From the NCBI RefSeq assembly GCF_000280905.1, contig NZ_ALAP01000099.1:1-64000 (forward strand): a stretch of DNA of 64,000 nt, given 5' to 3'. Within the stretch, counting starts at the first letter, position 1, and each line of letters starts with the position of its first letter. Source of the DNA: Streptomyces sp. AA1529. GTDB taxonomy: Bacteria; Actinomycetota; Actinomycetes; Streptomycetales; Streptomycetaceae. The position numbers were made by a program, and so were the translations under genes. Positions 52,959-60,638 of this stretch are shown here, one piece after another. The notes beneath the pieces were generated by a model, which saw nothing but the letters and a program-made list of their open reading frames with translations, was not told the DNA's origin and did not search any database.

Positions 52959-53726
52959 TCACTTCCCGGCGCCGACGGGGCCGACCGTTACCCCGGACTC
53001 GGTGGTTTCGGAGACCGGCAGGTTGAAGCTGATCGGCAGGGTCTGCGAGGTGGTCTCGTTCGGCGGAGTGACCACGAGGCCGGTGACGTCCACGCCGCTG
53101 CCGCCGGTGTCGTTCGGCGGGTAGTGCAGGGTGAAACGTGTCGACTCGCCGGGGCTGACGCGGACCGTCGGGGCGGCGACGCCGTTCCGGGCGGCGTTCA
53201 TGGTGCCCGCCGGGCTCTGCAGGTCGACCCCGGGGTATCCGTGCATCGTGCACGCCGTGGCGGTGGTGTTCTCGAGGTTCACCAGGAGGCTGCCCCGGGC
53301 CATGCCGGGGGAGGTGCTGAAGTCGAGTCCGGAGGTCTTGCAGGGGCCGATCTCGGGCGTCCCGCCATCGGCACCGCCCTGCCCTCCGGAGGAGCCCGCG
53401 CCCTCGCTCTTCCCCGAGGAACCGGACGTCTCCTTGCCGGAGTTCTCGCTGCCCTCGTCCCGGGCGCGGGACGAGGGTGAGGGGGAGGTGCCGCTCTCCT
53501 TCCGCGAGCTGTCCTCGGAGGAGTCGCCGGGCACGGGGGCCGCTTCGCCGGCCACCTTCTCGGGTGCGTCAGCCGCCTGTTCGCCGCATCCGGTCAGCAG
53601 GGCCGCCGCGAGCAGGGCCGTGAGCCCGGCCGCGAGCCGCGCGCCCCCGGTGCCGCGCGACCTTCCGGCCCTGCCCCCCGCGGCCCTCCGGGCCGCCCGC
53701 ACCGCATGCTGCTCTCGTTCGCTCAT
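52959..53726 (-). CDS. Secreted lipoprotein with DUF4232-like domain
   Basis: A 255-residue lipoprotein. The signal region ends in a lipobox (ALLTGC near residue 46), preceded by an Arg-rich n-region (GRAGRSRGTGGARLAAGL). A Ser/Gly/Glu-rich linker of about 80 residues follows, then a beta-rich DUF4232-type domain (GSLLVNLENTTATACTMHGY, AAPTVRVSPGESTRFTLHY). Two cysteines in this domain could form a disulfide. The start is uncertain: ATG 53726 is chosen over 53762. Function unknown; exported proteins with this domain are common in Streptomyces. Confidence 0.78.
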   Translation of the reverse strand: MSEREQHAVRAARRAAGGRAGRSRGTGGARLAAGLTALLAAALLTGCGEQAADAPEKVAGEAAPVPGDSSEDSSRKESGTSPSPSSRARDEGSENSGKETSGSSGKSEGAGSSGGQGGADGGTPEIGPCKTSGLDFSTSPGMARGSLLVNLENTTATACTMHGYPGVDLQSPAGTMNAARNGVAAPTVRVSPGESTRFTLHYPPNDTGGSGVDVTGLVVTPPNETTSQTLPISFNLPVSETTESGVTVGPVGAGK

Positions 53727-54015
53727 CGCCGCCACGCCCTGATCATCCCATCGTGTGTCCATGCCGGATGCGGGGGAGTCACTGTCCGGACCGCCCCGTG
53801 CCCTACGACTTCGATGCCGGAGGCCGGGAAAAAGTTCACAACGGGGTGCGTGCGGCGGTCCGTTGCGGCGCGATTCCGGTGCCGGTCCGCGCAACTCGCC
53901 GCTTCCGGAGGCGCGTTCTCCGTTCCCGGAGGGAGTGTTCCGGGCGGTGCGGGCACCTTCCACCGCGCCCGCGGGACGGGGCGCGCCGGCCGGTCGCGGC
54001 CGGGCGTCCCGGGGA

Positions 54016-55005
54016 TCAGGCGTTCCGGGCGCAGGAGGTGAGGCGGTCGGCGAGCGCCGTGACGAGGTCGCGCAGCTCCGCGGGGCGCTCGATGACGAAC
54101 GGCCGGTCCAGCGAGGCGAGGACGGCGGGCAGCCAGTCGAGCTCCGCCACCCGCAGTTCGGCCCGCAGCCACCGCTCGGCCGGAGCGTCCGTGCCCTTCG
54201 CGGGCGCGGGCTCCGTCAGGCGCGCGACCGACGCGGGCAGACCGGCGCGGATCTGCTCCACGGTCCCGTGGATCCGCAGGACCACCTCGTACCGGTACTC
54301 GGCCGTCGCGAAGCCGTCCAGTACGCGCTGCGCCGGGTCGGTCCCGGCCGGGATCCCGAAGGTGCCGGGCAGGGGCCGGGCGCCCTCGATGCGGTCGAGG
54401 CGGAGGGTCCGGTCCTGCCCGATCCCGGGATCCCTGCCCGTGACGTACCACCGGCCCGCGTGGGCGACGATGCCGTAGGCGTGCAGGGTGCGTTCGCTGC
54501 GCCGGCCGTGGCGGTCGCGGTATCCGAGCGAGAGCGGCCGGCGGTGGTGTACCGCGTCGGCGACGGTCAGCAGGACCTCGGCGTCCGGGGTGGTGAACTC
54601 ACCGGGTGCGGAGGTGAAGGCGAGGGACTCCAGGACCGTGTCGAGTCTGCGGGCCACATGCCTGGGCAGCACCCTGCGCACCTTGGCCGCCGCGGTCTCG
54701 CCGGCCGTGCCCGCCGCCGTCGTCAGTCCCGCCCGGCGCCCGGCGACCAGGCCGAGCAGCACGGCGAGGGCCTCGTCGTCGCCGAGCATCAGCGGAGGCA
54801 ACCGGTGCCCCGGGGTGAGCCGGTATCCGCCGTAGCGGCCCCGCACCGTCTCCACGGGCACGTCCAGGTCGATCAGCTGGCCCACGTACCGCCGCACGGT
54901 GCGGTCGTCGACGCCGAGCCGGTCGGCGAGTTCGGCCACCGACCGGATGCCGCCCGACTGCAGAAGTTCCAGGAGGGTCAGCACGCGCCCGGTGGGTCGA
55001 GACAT
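54016..55005 (-). CDS. YafY-type HTH/WYL-domain transcriptional regulator
   Basis: A 329-residue regulator. N-terminal HTH_11 (MSRPTGRVLTLLELLQSGG, VAELADRLGVDDRTVRRYV) followed by a WYL domain, where the usual W-Y-L is seen as GRWYVTGRDPG, and a C-terminal WCX-like region. WYL domains bind nucleic acid or small ligands. It diverges from a VOC-family gene 103 bases away, a frequent pairing in Streptomyces, and probably regulates it. Confidence 0.88.
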   Translation of the reverse strand: MSRPTGRVLTLLELLQSGGIRSVAELADRLGVDDRTVRRYVGQLIDLDVPVETVRGRYGGYRLTPGHRLPPLMLGDDEALAVLLGLVAGRRAGLTTAAGTAGETAAAKVRRVLPRHVARRLDTVLESLAFTSAPGEFTTPDAEVLLTVADAVHHRRPLSLGYRDRHGRRSERTLHAYGIVAHAGRWYVTGRDPGIGQDRTLRLDRIEGARPLPGTFGIPAGTDPAQRVLDGFATAEYRYEVVLRIHGTVEQIRAGLPASVARLTEPAPAKGTDAPAERWLRAELRVAELDWLPAVLASLDRPFVIERPAELRDLVTALADRLTSCARNA

Positions 55006-55108
55006 GGCGGCAGCCTAGCGCGCATACCGGACCGATTCCGTCCGCTATCTGTCCTAGCGTGCGCAGCGCAGCCGCTTCACCGGCACTTCACCGACCAGGG
55101 AGAACACC

Positions 55109-55507
55109 GTGGACTTCGTTTCGATCCGCATCATCACCGGCGACGTCGCACGCCTCGTCGCCTTCTACGAGAGGGCCACCGGGGTGTCGGCGGCCTGGGC
55201 GACCGAGGACTTCGCCGAACTCGTCACCCCCAGGGCCACCCTCGCGATCGGCAGTACCCGCACCGTCCCGATGTTCGCACCGGACTCCGCTCGTCCCGCC
55301 GCCAACCACAGTGTGATCATCGAGTTCCTCGTCGAGGACGTGGACCGGGTGCACGGCAACCTGGGCGGCCTGGTGGAGGAGTTCGTCGCCGGGCCCACCA
55401 CCATGCCCTGGGGCAACCGGGCGCTGCTCTTCCGCGACCCCGACGGCAACCTCGTCAACTTCTTCACGCCGGTCACCCCGGCCGCCGTGGCGAAGTTCGC
55501 CCGCTGA
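55109..55507 (+). CDS. VOC-family (glyoxalase-like) protein
   Basis: A 132-residue VOC protein: SIRIITGDVARLVAFYERAT opens the first half, and ALLFRDPDGNLVNFFTPV closes the second with the conserved glutamine/asparagine region. GTG 55109 has AGGGAGA five bases upstream. It is divergent from the WYL regulator, its likely controller. The substrate is unknown. Confidence 0.83.
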   Translation: MDFVSIRIITGDVARLVAFYERATGVSAAWATEDFAELVTPRATLAIGSTRTVPMFAPDSARPAANHSVIIEFLVEDVDRVHGNLGGLVEEFVAGPTTMPWGNRALLFRDPDGNLVNFFTPVTPAAVAKFAR

Positions 55508-55702
55508 CCCGGCGCCCGGCCCCGCGCCGCCGGCCCGTGCACGCCGCGGGCCGGCGGCGGATCCGTCGGGCACTGCCCGGGCGCCGGTCCCGTACGACCC
55601 CGAGCAGGGGCCGCGCGGGACCGCTCCGCTGCCGCCGGCCCGGGGTGAGGGGCGCCCCCCCCGGATGCGGGGAGGCCCGGCGGGACGCCCCTCAGGCGGG
55701 GG

Positions 55703-56008
55703 TCACCGGGAGGACTTGGTGACTCCCGGAAGTTCGCCCGCGTGTGCCATCGCGCGCATGCGGACGCGGGAGAGTCCGAAGGCCCGCAGGTGGCCGCGGG
55801 GGCGGCCGTCGACGCCGTCCCGGTTGCGCACTCGCGTCGCGCCGGCGTCCCGCGGCTGCCGCCGCAGTTCCCGGAGCGCGGCCCCGTACTCGGCCGGTGT
55901 GGCGGCCGGGTCGCGCAGGATCTCCTTCAGCTCGGCCCGGCGCCGTGCGTACCGCGCGACGAGCGCCCTGCGTTTCTCGTTCTTGGCGATCTTGCTCTGC
56001 TTGGCCAT
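55703..56008 (-). CDS. rpsN: Zinc-independent 30S ribosomal protein S14
   Basis: A 101-residue long-form S14 ([40 protein letters not shown]). It has no cysteines, so it is the C- paralogue used in zinc starvation, unlike the 61-residue zinc-binding form. The ATG overlaps the rpmB stop by one base (TGATG). It is the second gene of the minus-strand half of the zinc-response island. Confidence 0.95.
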   Translation of the reverse strand: MAKQSKIAKNEKRRALVARYARRRAELKEILRDPAATPAEYGAALRELRRQPRDAGATRVRNRDGVDGRPRGHLRAFGLSRVRMRAMAHAGELPGVTKSSR

Positions 56009-56244
56009 CAGACCTTTCCTCCCCGTGCGCGGATCCGCGCGACGGCGGCCGCGACGCCGATCACGTCGACCGTCCGGATCCCCTTCGTGCTCAGCGTGAG
56101 GCGCACGTGGCGGTTCTCGCTCGCGAGCCAGTAGCGCTTGCGCTGGATGTTGGGGTCGAAGCGCCGGCTGGTGCGCCGGTGCGAGTGGGAGACGGACTTG
56201 CCGAACACCGGCTGTGCGCCGGTCAACTGGCAGTGGGCGGACAC
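56008..56244 (-). CDS. rpmB: Zinc-independent 50S ribosomal protein L28
   Basis: A 78-residue L28: [20 protein letters not shown] followed by [20 protein letters not shown]. Only one cysteine is present, so the four-cysteine zinc site of the C+ form is lost. GTG 56244 gives the canonical N-terminus, with GAGAAAG-type site upstream. Transcribed away from rpmG from a shared intergenic operator. Confidence 0.94.
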   Translation of the reverse strand: MSAHCQLTGAQPVFGKSVSHSHRRTSRRFDPNIQRKRYWLASENRHVRLTLSTKGIRTVDVIGVAAAVARIRARGGKV

Positions 56245-56272
56245 GGGAGACCTTTCTCTCGGTGGAACAGAC

Positions 56273-56300
56273 TTGGTAATGGTAACCATTTCCATATACT
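56273..56300 (+). promoter_or_regulatory. Zur-like operator and rpmG promoter
   Basis: TTGGTA (56273-56278), a 16-base spacer and TATACT (56295-56300) form a promoter. A palindrome, TGGTAATGG (56274-56282) and CCATTTCCA (56286-56294) around TAA, with one mismatch, fills the space between the two boxes. Between divergent C- ribosomal genes this is the expected place for the zinc repressor Zur. The sequence is only related to, not identical with, the TGAAAATGATTTTCA-type sites I recall for actinobacterial Zur, so the assignment rests on context. Confidence 0.7.
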
Positions 56301-56306
56301 GCTCGC

Positions 56307-56471
56307 ATGGCACGCGACGAACTCCGCCCGATCATCAAGCTCACCTCCACCGCCGGAACCGGCTACACCTACGTGACCCGCAAGAACCGCCGGAACGACC
56401 CCGACCGCCTGACGCTGCGCAAGTACGACCCCGTCGCCCGCCGGCACGTCGACTTCCGCGAAACCCGCTGA
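56307..56471 (+). CDS. rpmG: Zinc-independent 50S ribosomal protein L33 (leaderless)
   Basis: A 54-residue L33 ([20 protein letters not shown], then [20 protein letters not shown]). The two CxxC zinc pairs of the C+ form are absent. The TATACT -10 box ends six bases before the ATG, so transcription should start at or next to the A of ATG and the mRNA would be leaderless; no ribosome site is seen. First gene of the plus-strand half of the zinc island. Confidence 0.95.
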   Translation: MARDELRPIIKLTSTAGTGYTYVTRKNRRNDPDRLTLRKYDPVARRHVDFRETR

Positions 56472-56517
56472 CCCCCTGCCGCACACCCGCCACCCGACCC
56501 AGCAGAAGGACACCGCT

Positions 56518-56772
56518 GTGCAGCCCGGAATCCACCCCGCCTACCGGCCCGTCGTCTTCCGCGACAAGAGCGCCGGCTTCGCCTTCCTCACCCGCTCCAC
56601 CATGACCGGCGACGCGACCGTCGCATGGGAGGACGGCAACACCTATTCCGTCGTCGACGTCGAGATCTCCTCCGCGAGCCACCCCTTCCACACCGGGGCC
56701 GCACGCGTCCTGGACACCGCCGGACGGGTCGAGCGGTTCGAACGCCGCTACGGCCGCCGGGGAGCCCGCTGA
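56518..56772 (+). CDS. rpmE2: Type B (zinc-independent) 50S ribosomal protein L31
   Basis: An 84-residue type B L31 ([40 protein letters not shown]). The CxxC motif of type A L31 is missing. GTG 56518 has AGAAGGA seven bases upstream. The stop overlaps the next start by one base (TGATG). It replaces zinc L31 when zinc is scarce. Confidence 0.95.
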   Translation: MQPGIHPAYRPVVFRDKSAGFAFLTRSTMTGDATVAWEDGNTYSVVDVEISSASHPFHTGAARVLDTAGRVERFERRYGRRGAR

Positions 56773-57932
56773 TGGCCGCCGACCGCACCCTCCCCGTCGT
56801 CCTGGTCGGCGGACTGCACGCCGAAGCCCGCACCGAGGTCGTCCGGCGGCTGCTCGGCTCGATGCCCGGCAGCGTCGCCCTGCACCACGATCTCGCCGCC
56901 GGGCCGTAGGGCACGGTGCTGCGCACGGTCCGCGACCGCGACGGCCTGCACAGCGCCTCCGAGGCCCCGCTGGTGAACGACTGCGCGTGCTGCGCACTCC
57001 GCGAGGACCTCATCCCGGAGCTGACCCGGCTGGCCGGCGACGGCGTCACCCGCTGCGCCGTCGTCGAACTGTGGGACTCGGTGGAACCCAAGGCCATGGC
57101 CGAGGTCGTCGCCGCGCACAGCCACGGCGTGCTGGAACTCACCGGCGTCATCACGGCGATCGACCCGGCCCTGGTGCTGCCCTTCCTCGCCAACGGCGAC
57201 GATCTCGCCGAGGCCGGTCTCGCCGCGGCACCGTCCGACCGGCGCACCGTCGCCGACACCTGGGCCAGGCAGCTCGAATACGCCGCCGTGCTGGCACTCG
57301 TGGAGGACGAGGAGTGGCCCGCCGACGAGGAGGACCGGGCGCTGCTGGCCCAACTGCACCCCACGGCACGCCAGGTGGACGCCGCCTCGGGCGAACTGGT
57401 GGCGGCAGCCCTGGCGGGCTTCGACGCCGAGGCCGCCGCGGCCGCGCAGCACCCGGCCTGCGCGCTGCTGCCACAGGCGGCCGACGAGGCGGGCGTCGCC
57501 ACCTGCGTATGGCACCGGGACCGCCCCTTCCATCCCGAACGGCTCTACCAGGCGCTGGAGGAGCTGACCTGCGCCGCCGCGCGCAGCCGTGGCCGCTTCT
57601 GGCTCGCCGACCGGCCCGACACCCTCCTGTCCTGGGACGCGGCGGGCGGGGCGCTGTGCGTCGAGGAGGCCGGCCCCTGGCTGGCCGCCCTCCCCGACGC
57701 CGCCTGGGAGAGGGTGCCCCCGGTGCGCCGCGCCGCCGCCGCGCTGGACTGGCACCCCGAGCACGGCGACCGCTGCCAGCACCTCGTCTTCACCGCTCCC
57801 GGCCTGGACCGGGACGGGCTGGCCGAGGTCCTGGAGTCCTGCCTGCTGACGGACGCGGAGTTCGCCGCGGGGCGCGAGGCATGGAAGCACCTGCCGCCCG
57901 CCTTCGACGCCCTCCTCGACCCCGTTCCCTGA
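56772..57932 (+). pseudogene. CobW/COG0523-family GTPase gene interrupted by an in-frame TAG
   Basis: One frame runs from ATG 56772 to 57932 but contains TAG at 56907-56909. Before it: PVVLVGGLHAEARTEVVRRL and VALHHDLAAGP. After it: GTVLRTVRDRDG, NDCACCALREDL (the CxCC metal motif), then RCAVVELWDSVEPKAMAEVV. The joined product of 386 codons would be a YciC/ZigA-like COG0523 metal chaperone in normal order. The Walker A lysine/serine is not conserved. The stop may be a true mutation, a sequencing error or a read-through site; a GTG at 56916 could start the C-terminal 338 residues. The context fits zinc allocation. Confidence 0.8.
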
Positions 57933-57987
57933 CGTCCGCCAGCACCCCCGCAAGCCCGAGCATCCCCGCAAGCAAAGGAAACCTCCC

Positions 57988-58224
57988 ATGGCTCAGCGCC
58001 CCGGCGCCCGCAGGGCCCGTACCCCCCGGCCGAACCCGCTGGACGCGGCGGGCATCACCCGCGTCGACCACAAGGACACCGATCTGCTGCGCACGTTCCT
58101 CTCCGACCGCGGCAAGATCCGCTCCCGCCGCGTCACCCGCCTCACCGCCCAGCAGCAGCGGCAGGTGGCGCGCGCTGTCAAGAACGCCCGCGAGCTGGCG
58201 CTCCTCCCGTACCCGGCCCGCTGA
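57988..58224 (+). CDS. rpsR: 30S ribosomal protein S18 (second copy)
   Basis: A 78-residue S18: [40 protein letters not shown] and [20 protein letters not shown]. No cysteines are present, matching its place as the last gene of the rpmG-rpmE2-cobW-like-rpsR zinc-responsive operon. AAAGGAAA precedes ATG 57988. A strong double hairpin follows. Confidence 0.93.
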   Translation: MAQRPGARRARTPRPNPLDAAGITRVDHKDTDLLRTFLSDRGKIRSRRVTRLTAQQQRQVARAVKNARELALLPYPAR

Positions 58225-58240
58225 CGGGCCCGCCCGCACC

Positions 58241-58295
58241 GCTCCCGGCCCGGGCGGCGGCGCCCGGGCCGGCGACCGGCTCCCGGGCCGGGAGC
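58241..58295 (+). terminator. Terminator with two competing hairpins
   Basis: The outer stem pairs GCTCCCGGCCCGGG (58241-58254) with CCCGGGCCGGGAGC (58282-58295), 14 perfect pairs. The inner alternative pairs GGCCCGGGCG (58247-58256) with CGCCCGGGCC (58261-58270), 10 perfect pairs with a GCGG loop. They share bases and cannot form together. It ends the ribosomal protein operon. Confidence 0.7.
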
Positions 58296-58375
58296 GCTGT
58301 TCGGGGGCCGCCGAGGCGCGCCTGCAAGGCGACCGCGAACAGGTCCGATTGGTCATCCCCTGCTACGTTTGTGGT

Positions 58376-58732
58376 GTGATCATTGCTGACACCGAGAGCG
58401 CGCGGCGGGACGCGGAGCTGGTCCTCGACTTCTTCTCCACCGTGCTCTCGGGCGACCGCGACATCTCCGCCGTCCGGCGCTTCCTGGCACCGGACTTCGT
58501 CGACCACGACTCCGAGGGCGACCCCGGCAGGACGGGTGTCGCCGCGAAGCTGACCGCGCTGTGGAACGCCCGGCCCGCTGCGGCCTTCCGCCCGCACCAG
58601 GCGATCGCGGCGGGCGGCTACGTCGCCGTACGGTCCACGCTCGAAGGCGGCGAGCGCCCGGTGCCGTTCGCCGACACCTACCGGGTCGCGGACGGCCGGC
58701 TCACCGAGCACTGGCACGTGGTCGGCGCCTGA
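58376..58732 (+). CDS. SnoaL/NTF2-like protein
   Basis: A 118-residue protein with an NTF2-like cone fold of the SnoaL type. VLDFFSTVLSGDRDISAVRR is the first helix, FLAPDFVDHDSE and HQAIAAGGYVAVRSTLEGG the barrel, and FADTYRVADGRLTEHWHVVG the closing strand with His/Trp. SnoaL-type proteins are ester cyclases, but many homologues are only predicted enzymes. GTG 58376 has no ribosome site; the start may be leaderless. Confidence 0.78.
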   Translation: MIIADTESARRDAELVLDFFSTVLSGDRDISAVRRFLAPDFVDHDSEGDPGRTGVAAKLTALWNARPAAAFRPHQAIAAGGYVAVRSTLEGGERPVPFADTYRVADGRLTEHWHVVGA

Positions 58733-58803
58733 CGCACCGAGCCCCGGCTCCGGGCCGCGGGGGAGGACCAGGACCGCCGCGCCCCGCGGCGGGGAGCCGC
58801 CCC

Positions 58804-60282
58804 TCACACCCTGAAGACGGTGCCCAGGAACTCCTTCAGCAGCCTTTCCTTGAGCGGCCCGGGCAGCGCGTCCAGGAGCATCAGGACGGGCGCCGTCCGG
58901 GCCGGAAGCCCACCCTCGCCGTCCAGTCCGGCATGGGCGAGCACGGCCTCGACCTCCTGCGGCCCGAGCAGGTCCGGATCCAGCCCGGCGGCGAGCTCGG
59001 CGAGCCCCGGGTCGACCGCGGCGCGCGGCAGCCGGCGGGCCGTGCGGAGCGCGGCGGCGAGATCCCCGAGCAGGCCCTCCACCCGGTCCACGGTCGCCGG
59101 GGTCAGGGTGAGGTGCAGGTTGGGCGGCATGCCCGCATAGGAGAGCTGGGGTTGCAGGTACCAGCCCGCAGCGCGCATCTCGTCGGCGGTGTGCAGCACG
59201 AGGCCCGGATCCGGTTCCGCGCCGCCTGCCCCGCCGAGCACGGTGAACGCCACCACCCCCGCGACCGGTTCGCCCAGCACCCGCACCCCGTCGATCCCGC
59301 GCAGCCCCGCCAGCAGCCGCTCCGATGCCTCCGCGACCCGGGCCGCCAGCGCGGTGTAGCCCGTCTCGCCCACGTGCTGGAGCACCGCCCATGCCTGGGC
59401 CAGCAGACCGGCGGATTTCGTGCCCTGCGCGGTCGGGTTCACCACCGGGTACCCCGGCCAGGACGCGTGCGCGAAGTACTGGTGGCGGCGCAGCTCCGCA
59501 TCGGCGTAGAGGACGACGGAGGCCCCCTTGTCGGTGTACGCGTACTTGTGCAGGTCGACGGAGAGCGAGGTGACGCCGGGAACCGTGAGGTCGAACGCGG
59601 GCACCTGGTGCCCGGTGCCGCGCAGCCAGGGCAGCAGCCACCCGCCGAGGCAGGCGTCGACATGGCACAGCACGCCCCGCGCGGCGGCCGACGCGGCGAT
59701 CTCGGCCACCGGATCCAGCACCCCGTGCGCGTACGACGGGGCGGAGGCGACCACGAGCGCCGTGCGGTCGGTGAGCGCGGCGGCCATCGCGCCGGCGTCC
59801 GCGCGGAAGGTGGCCGGGTCGACCGGAACCGTGACCGCCTCCAGCCCCAGATAGTGCGCGGCCTTGTGGAACGCGGCGTGCGCGGTGGCGGGCAGGACCA
59901 GTTGGGGCGCGGTGATGCCGCGCACCGCACGGGCCTGGTCCCGGGCGGCCTTCACGGCGAGCAGGATGCTCTCGGTGCCGCCGCTGGTGAACGTCCCCTG
60001 GGTGCCCGGTGCGCCCAGCAGCGCCGTGGCCGCGCGGACCACGTCGTTCTCCAGCCGCGCCACGCTGGGGAAGACGGTCGGGTCGAGGCCGTTGACGGTC
60101 GCGAACTCCGTGTAGGCGGCGGCCGCGAGTCCGTCCACCTCGGCGCGCCCCGCGTCGTAGACGTAGGCGAAGGTGCGTCCGCCACGGGTGGGCGCGTCCG
60201 CCTCGCGCAGTGTCCGCAGCTCGGCGAGCACCTGCTGCGCGGACCGGCCCTCGGACGGCGGGCGGATGGGATCAGTCGGCAC
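58804..60282 (-). CDS. PLP-dependent decarboxylase / sphingosine-phosphate-lyase-like enzyme
   Basis: A 492-residue fold-type I PLP enzyme of group II decarboxylases. GTQGTFTSGGTESILLAVKA is the phosphate-binding segment, CHVDACLGGWLLPWL contains the PLP aspartate, and SVDLHKYAYTDKG the PLP lysine. The last two are closer to sphingosine-1-phosphate lyase-like proteins (DxHKYGx2PKG) than to amino-acid decarboxylases. GTG 60282 has AAGGAG seven bases upstream. Its start overlaps the stop of a broken transporter remnant, suggesting that the ancestral operon was transporter then decarboxylase. Confidence 0.85.
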   Translation of the reverse strand: MPTDPIRPPSEGRSAQQVLAELRTLREADAPTRGGRTFAYVYDAGRAEVDGLAAAAYTEFATVNGLDPTVFPSVARLENDVVRAATALLGAPGTQGTFTSGGTESILLAVKAARDQARAVRGITAPQLVLPATAHAAFHKAAHYLGLEAVTVPVDPATFRADAGAMAAALTDRTALVVASAPSYAHGVLDPVAEIAASAAARGVLCHVDACLGGWLLPWLRGTGHQVPAFDLTVPGVTSLSVDLHKYAYTDKGASVVLYADAELRRHQYFAHASWPGYPVVNPTAQGTKSAGLLAQAWAVLQHVGETGYTALAARVAEASERLLAGLRGIDGVRVLGEPVAGVVAFTVLGGAGGAEPDPGLVLHTADEMRAAGWYLQPQLSYAGMPPNLHLTLTPATVDRVEGLLGDLAAALRTARRLPRAAVDPGLAELAAGLDPDLLGPQEVEAVLAHAGLDGEGGLPARTAPVLMLLDALPGPLKERLLKEFLGTVFRV

Positions 60283-60489
60283 GGCCGGGCTCCTTCTGCG
60301 CGGATGTGGATGCGGACGGGGACGGGCCGGGTGCGGGCGCCGCCGGGGGGGGGGGCAGCCGCGCCGCCGGGTCGTCCTCCCGGTGGCGGTGCAGCAGGTG
60401 CCCGTGCACAGCGGCCCCAGGCCGTACCCGACGCGCACCCGGCGCGGCAGGGGCGAAGCTGCCGCGCCACCCGCCCCCGTGACTGCCAT
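60272..60489 (-). pseudogene. Internally deleted MFS/GPH transporter remnant
   Basis: On the minus strand, ATG 60489 opens AASPLPRRVRVGYGLGPLCTG, which looks like the N-terminus of a sugar (GPH-type) or related MFS transporter just before helix 1. The frame then becomes meaningless. One base-shift later another frame reads HLLHRHREDDPAARLPPPP and ends with a stop overlapping the decarboxylase start, like a transporter's cytoplasmic tail. The membrane domain between is missing. A run of 11 G (60345-60355) lies in the tail. This is best explained as an in-place deletion of a ~400-residue gene. Confidence 0.6.
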
Positions 60490-60638
60490 GGCGCCGATCA
60501 TGGGGGAGCGGCCGAGCTCCGACAAGAGGCGTGCAGCACGCTGTCCGGTCACCGCGGAAGGCGCCCGAGACGCTTCGCGGACGCGGCCAGTGGGACACAG
60601 GGGCACTGGTGGACGGGGCGCGGTGTTAGGAATGAGTC

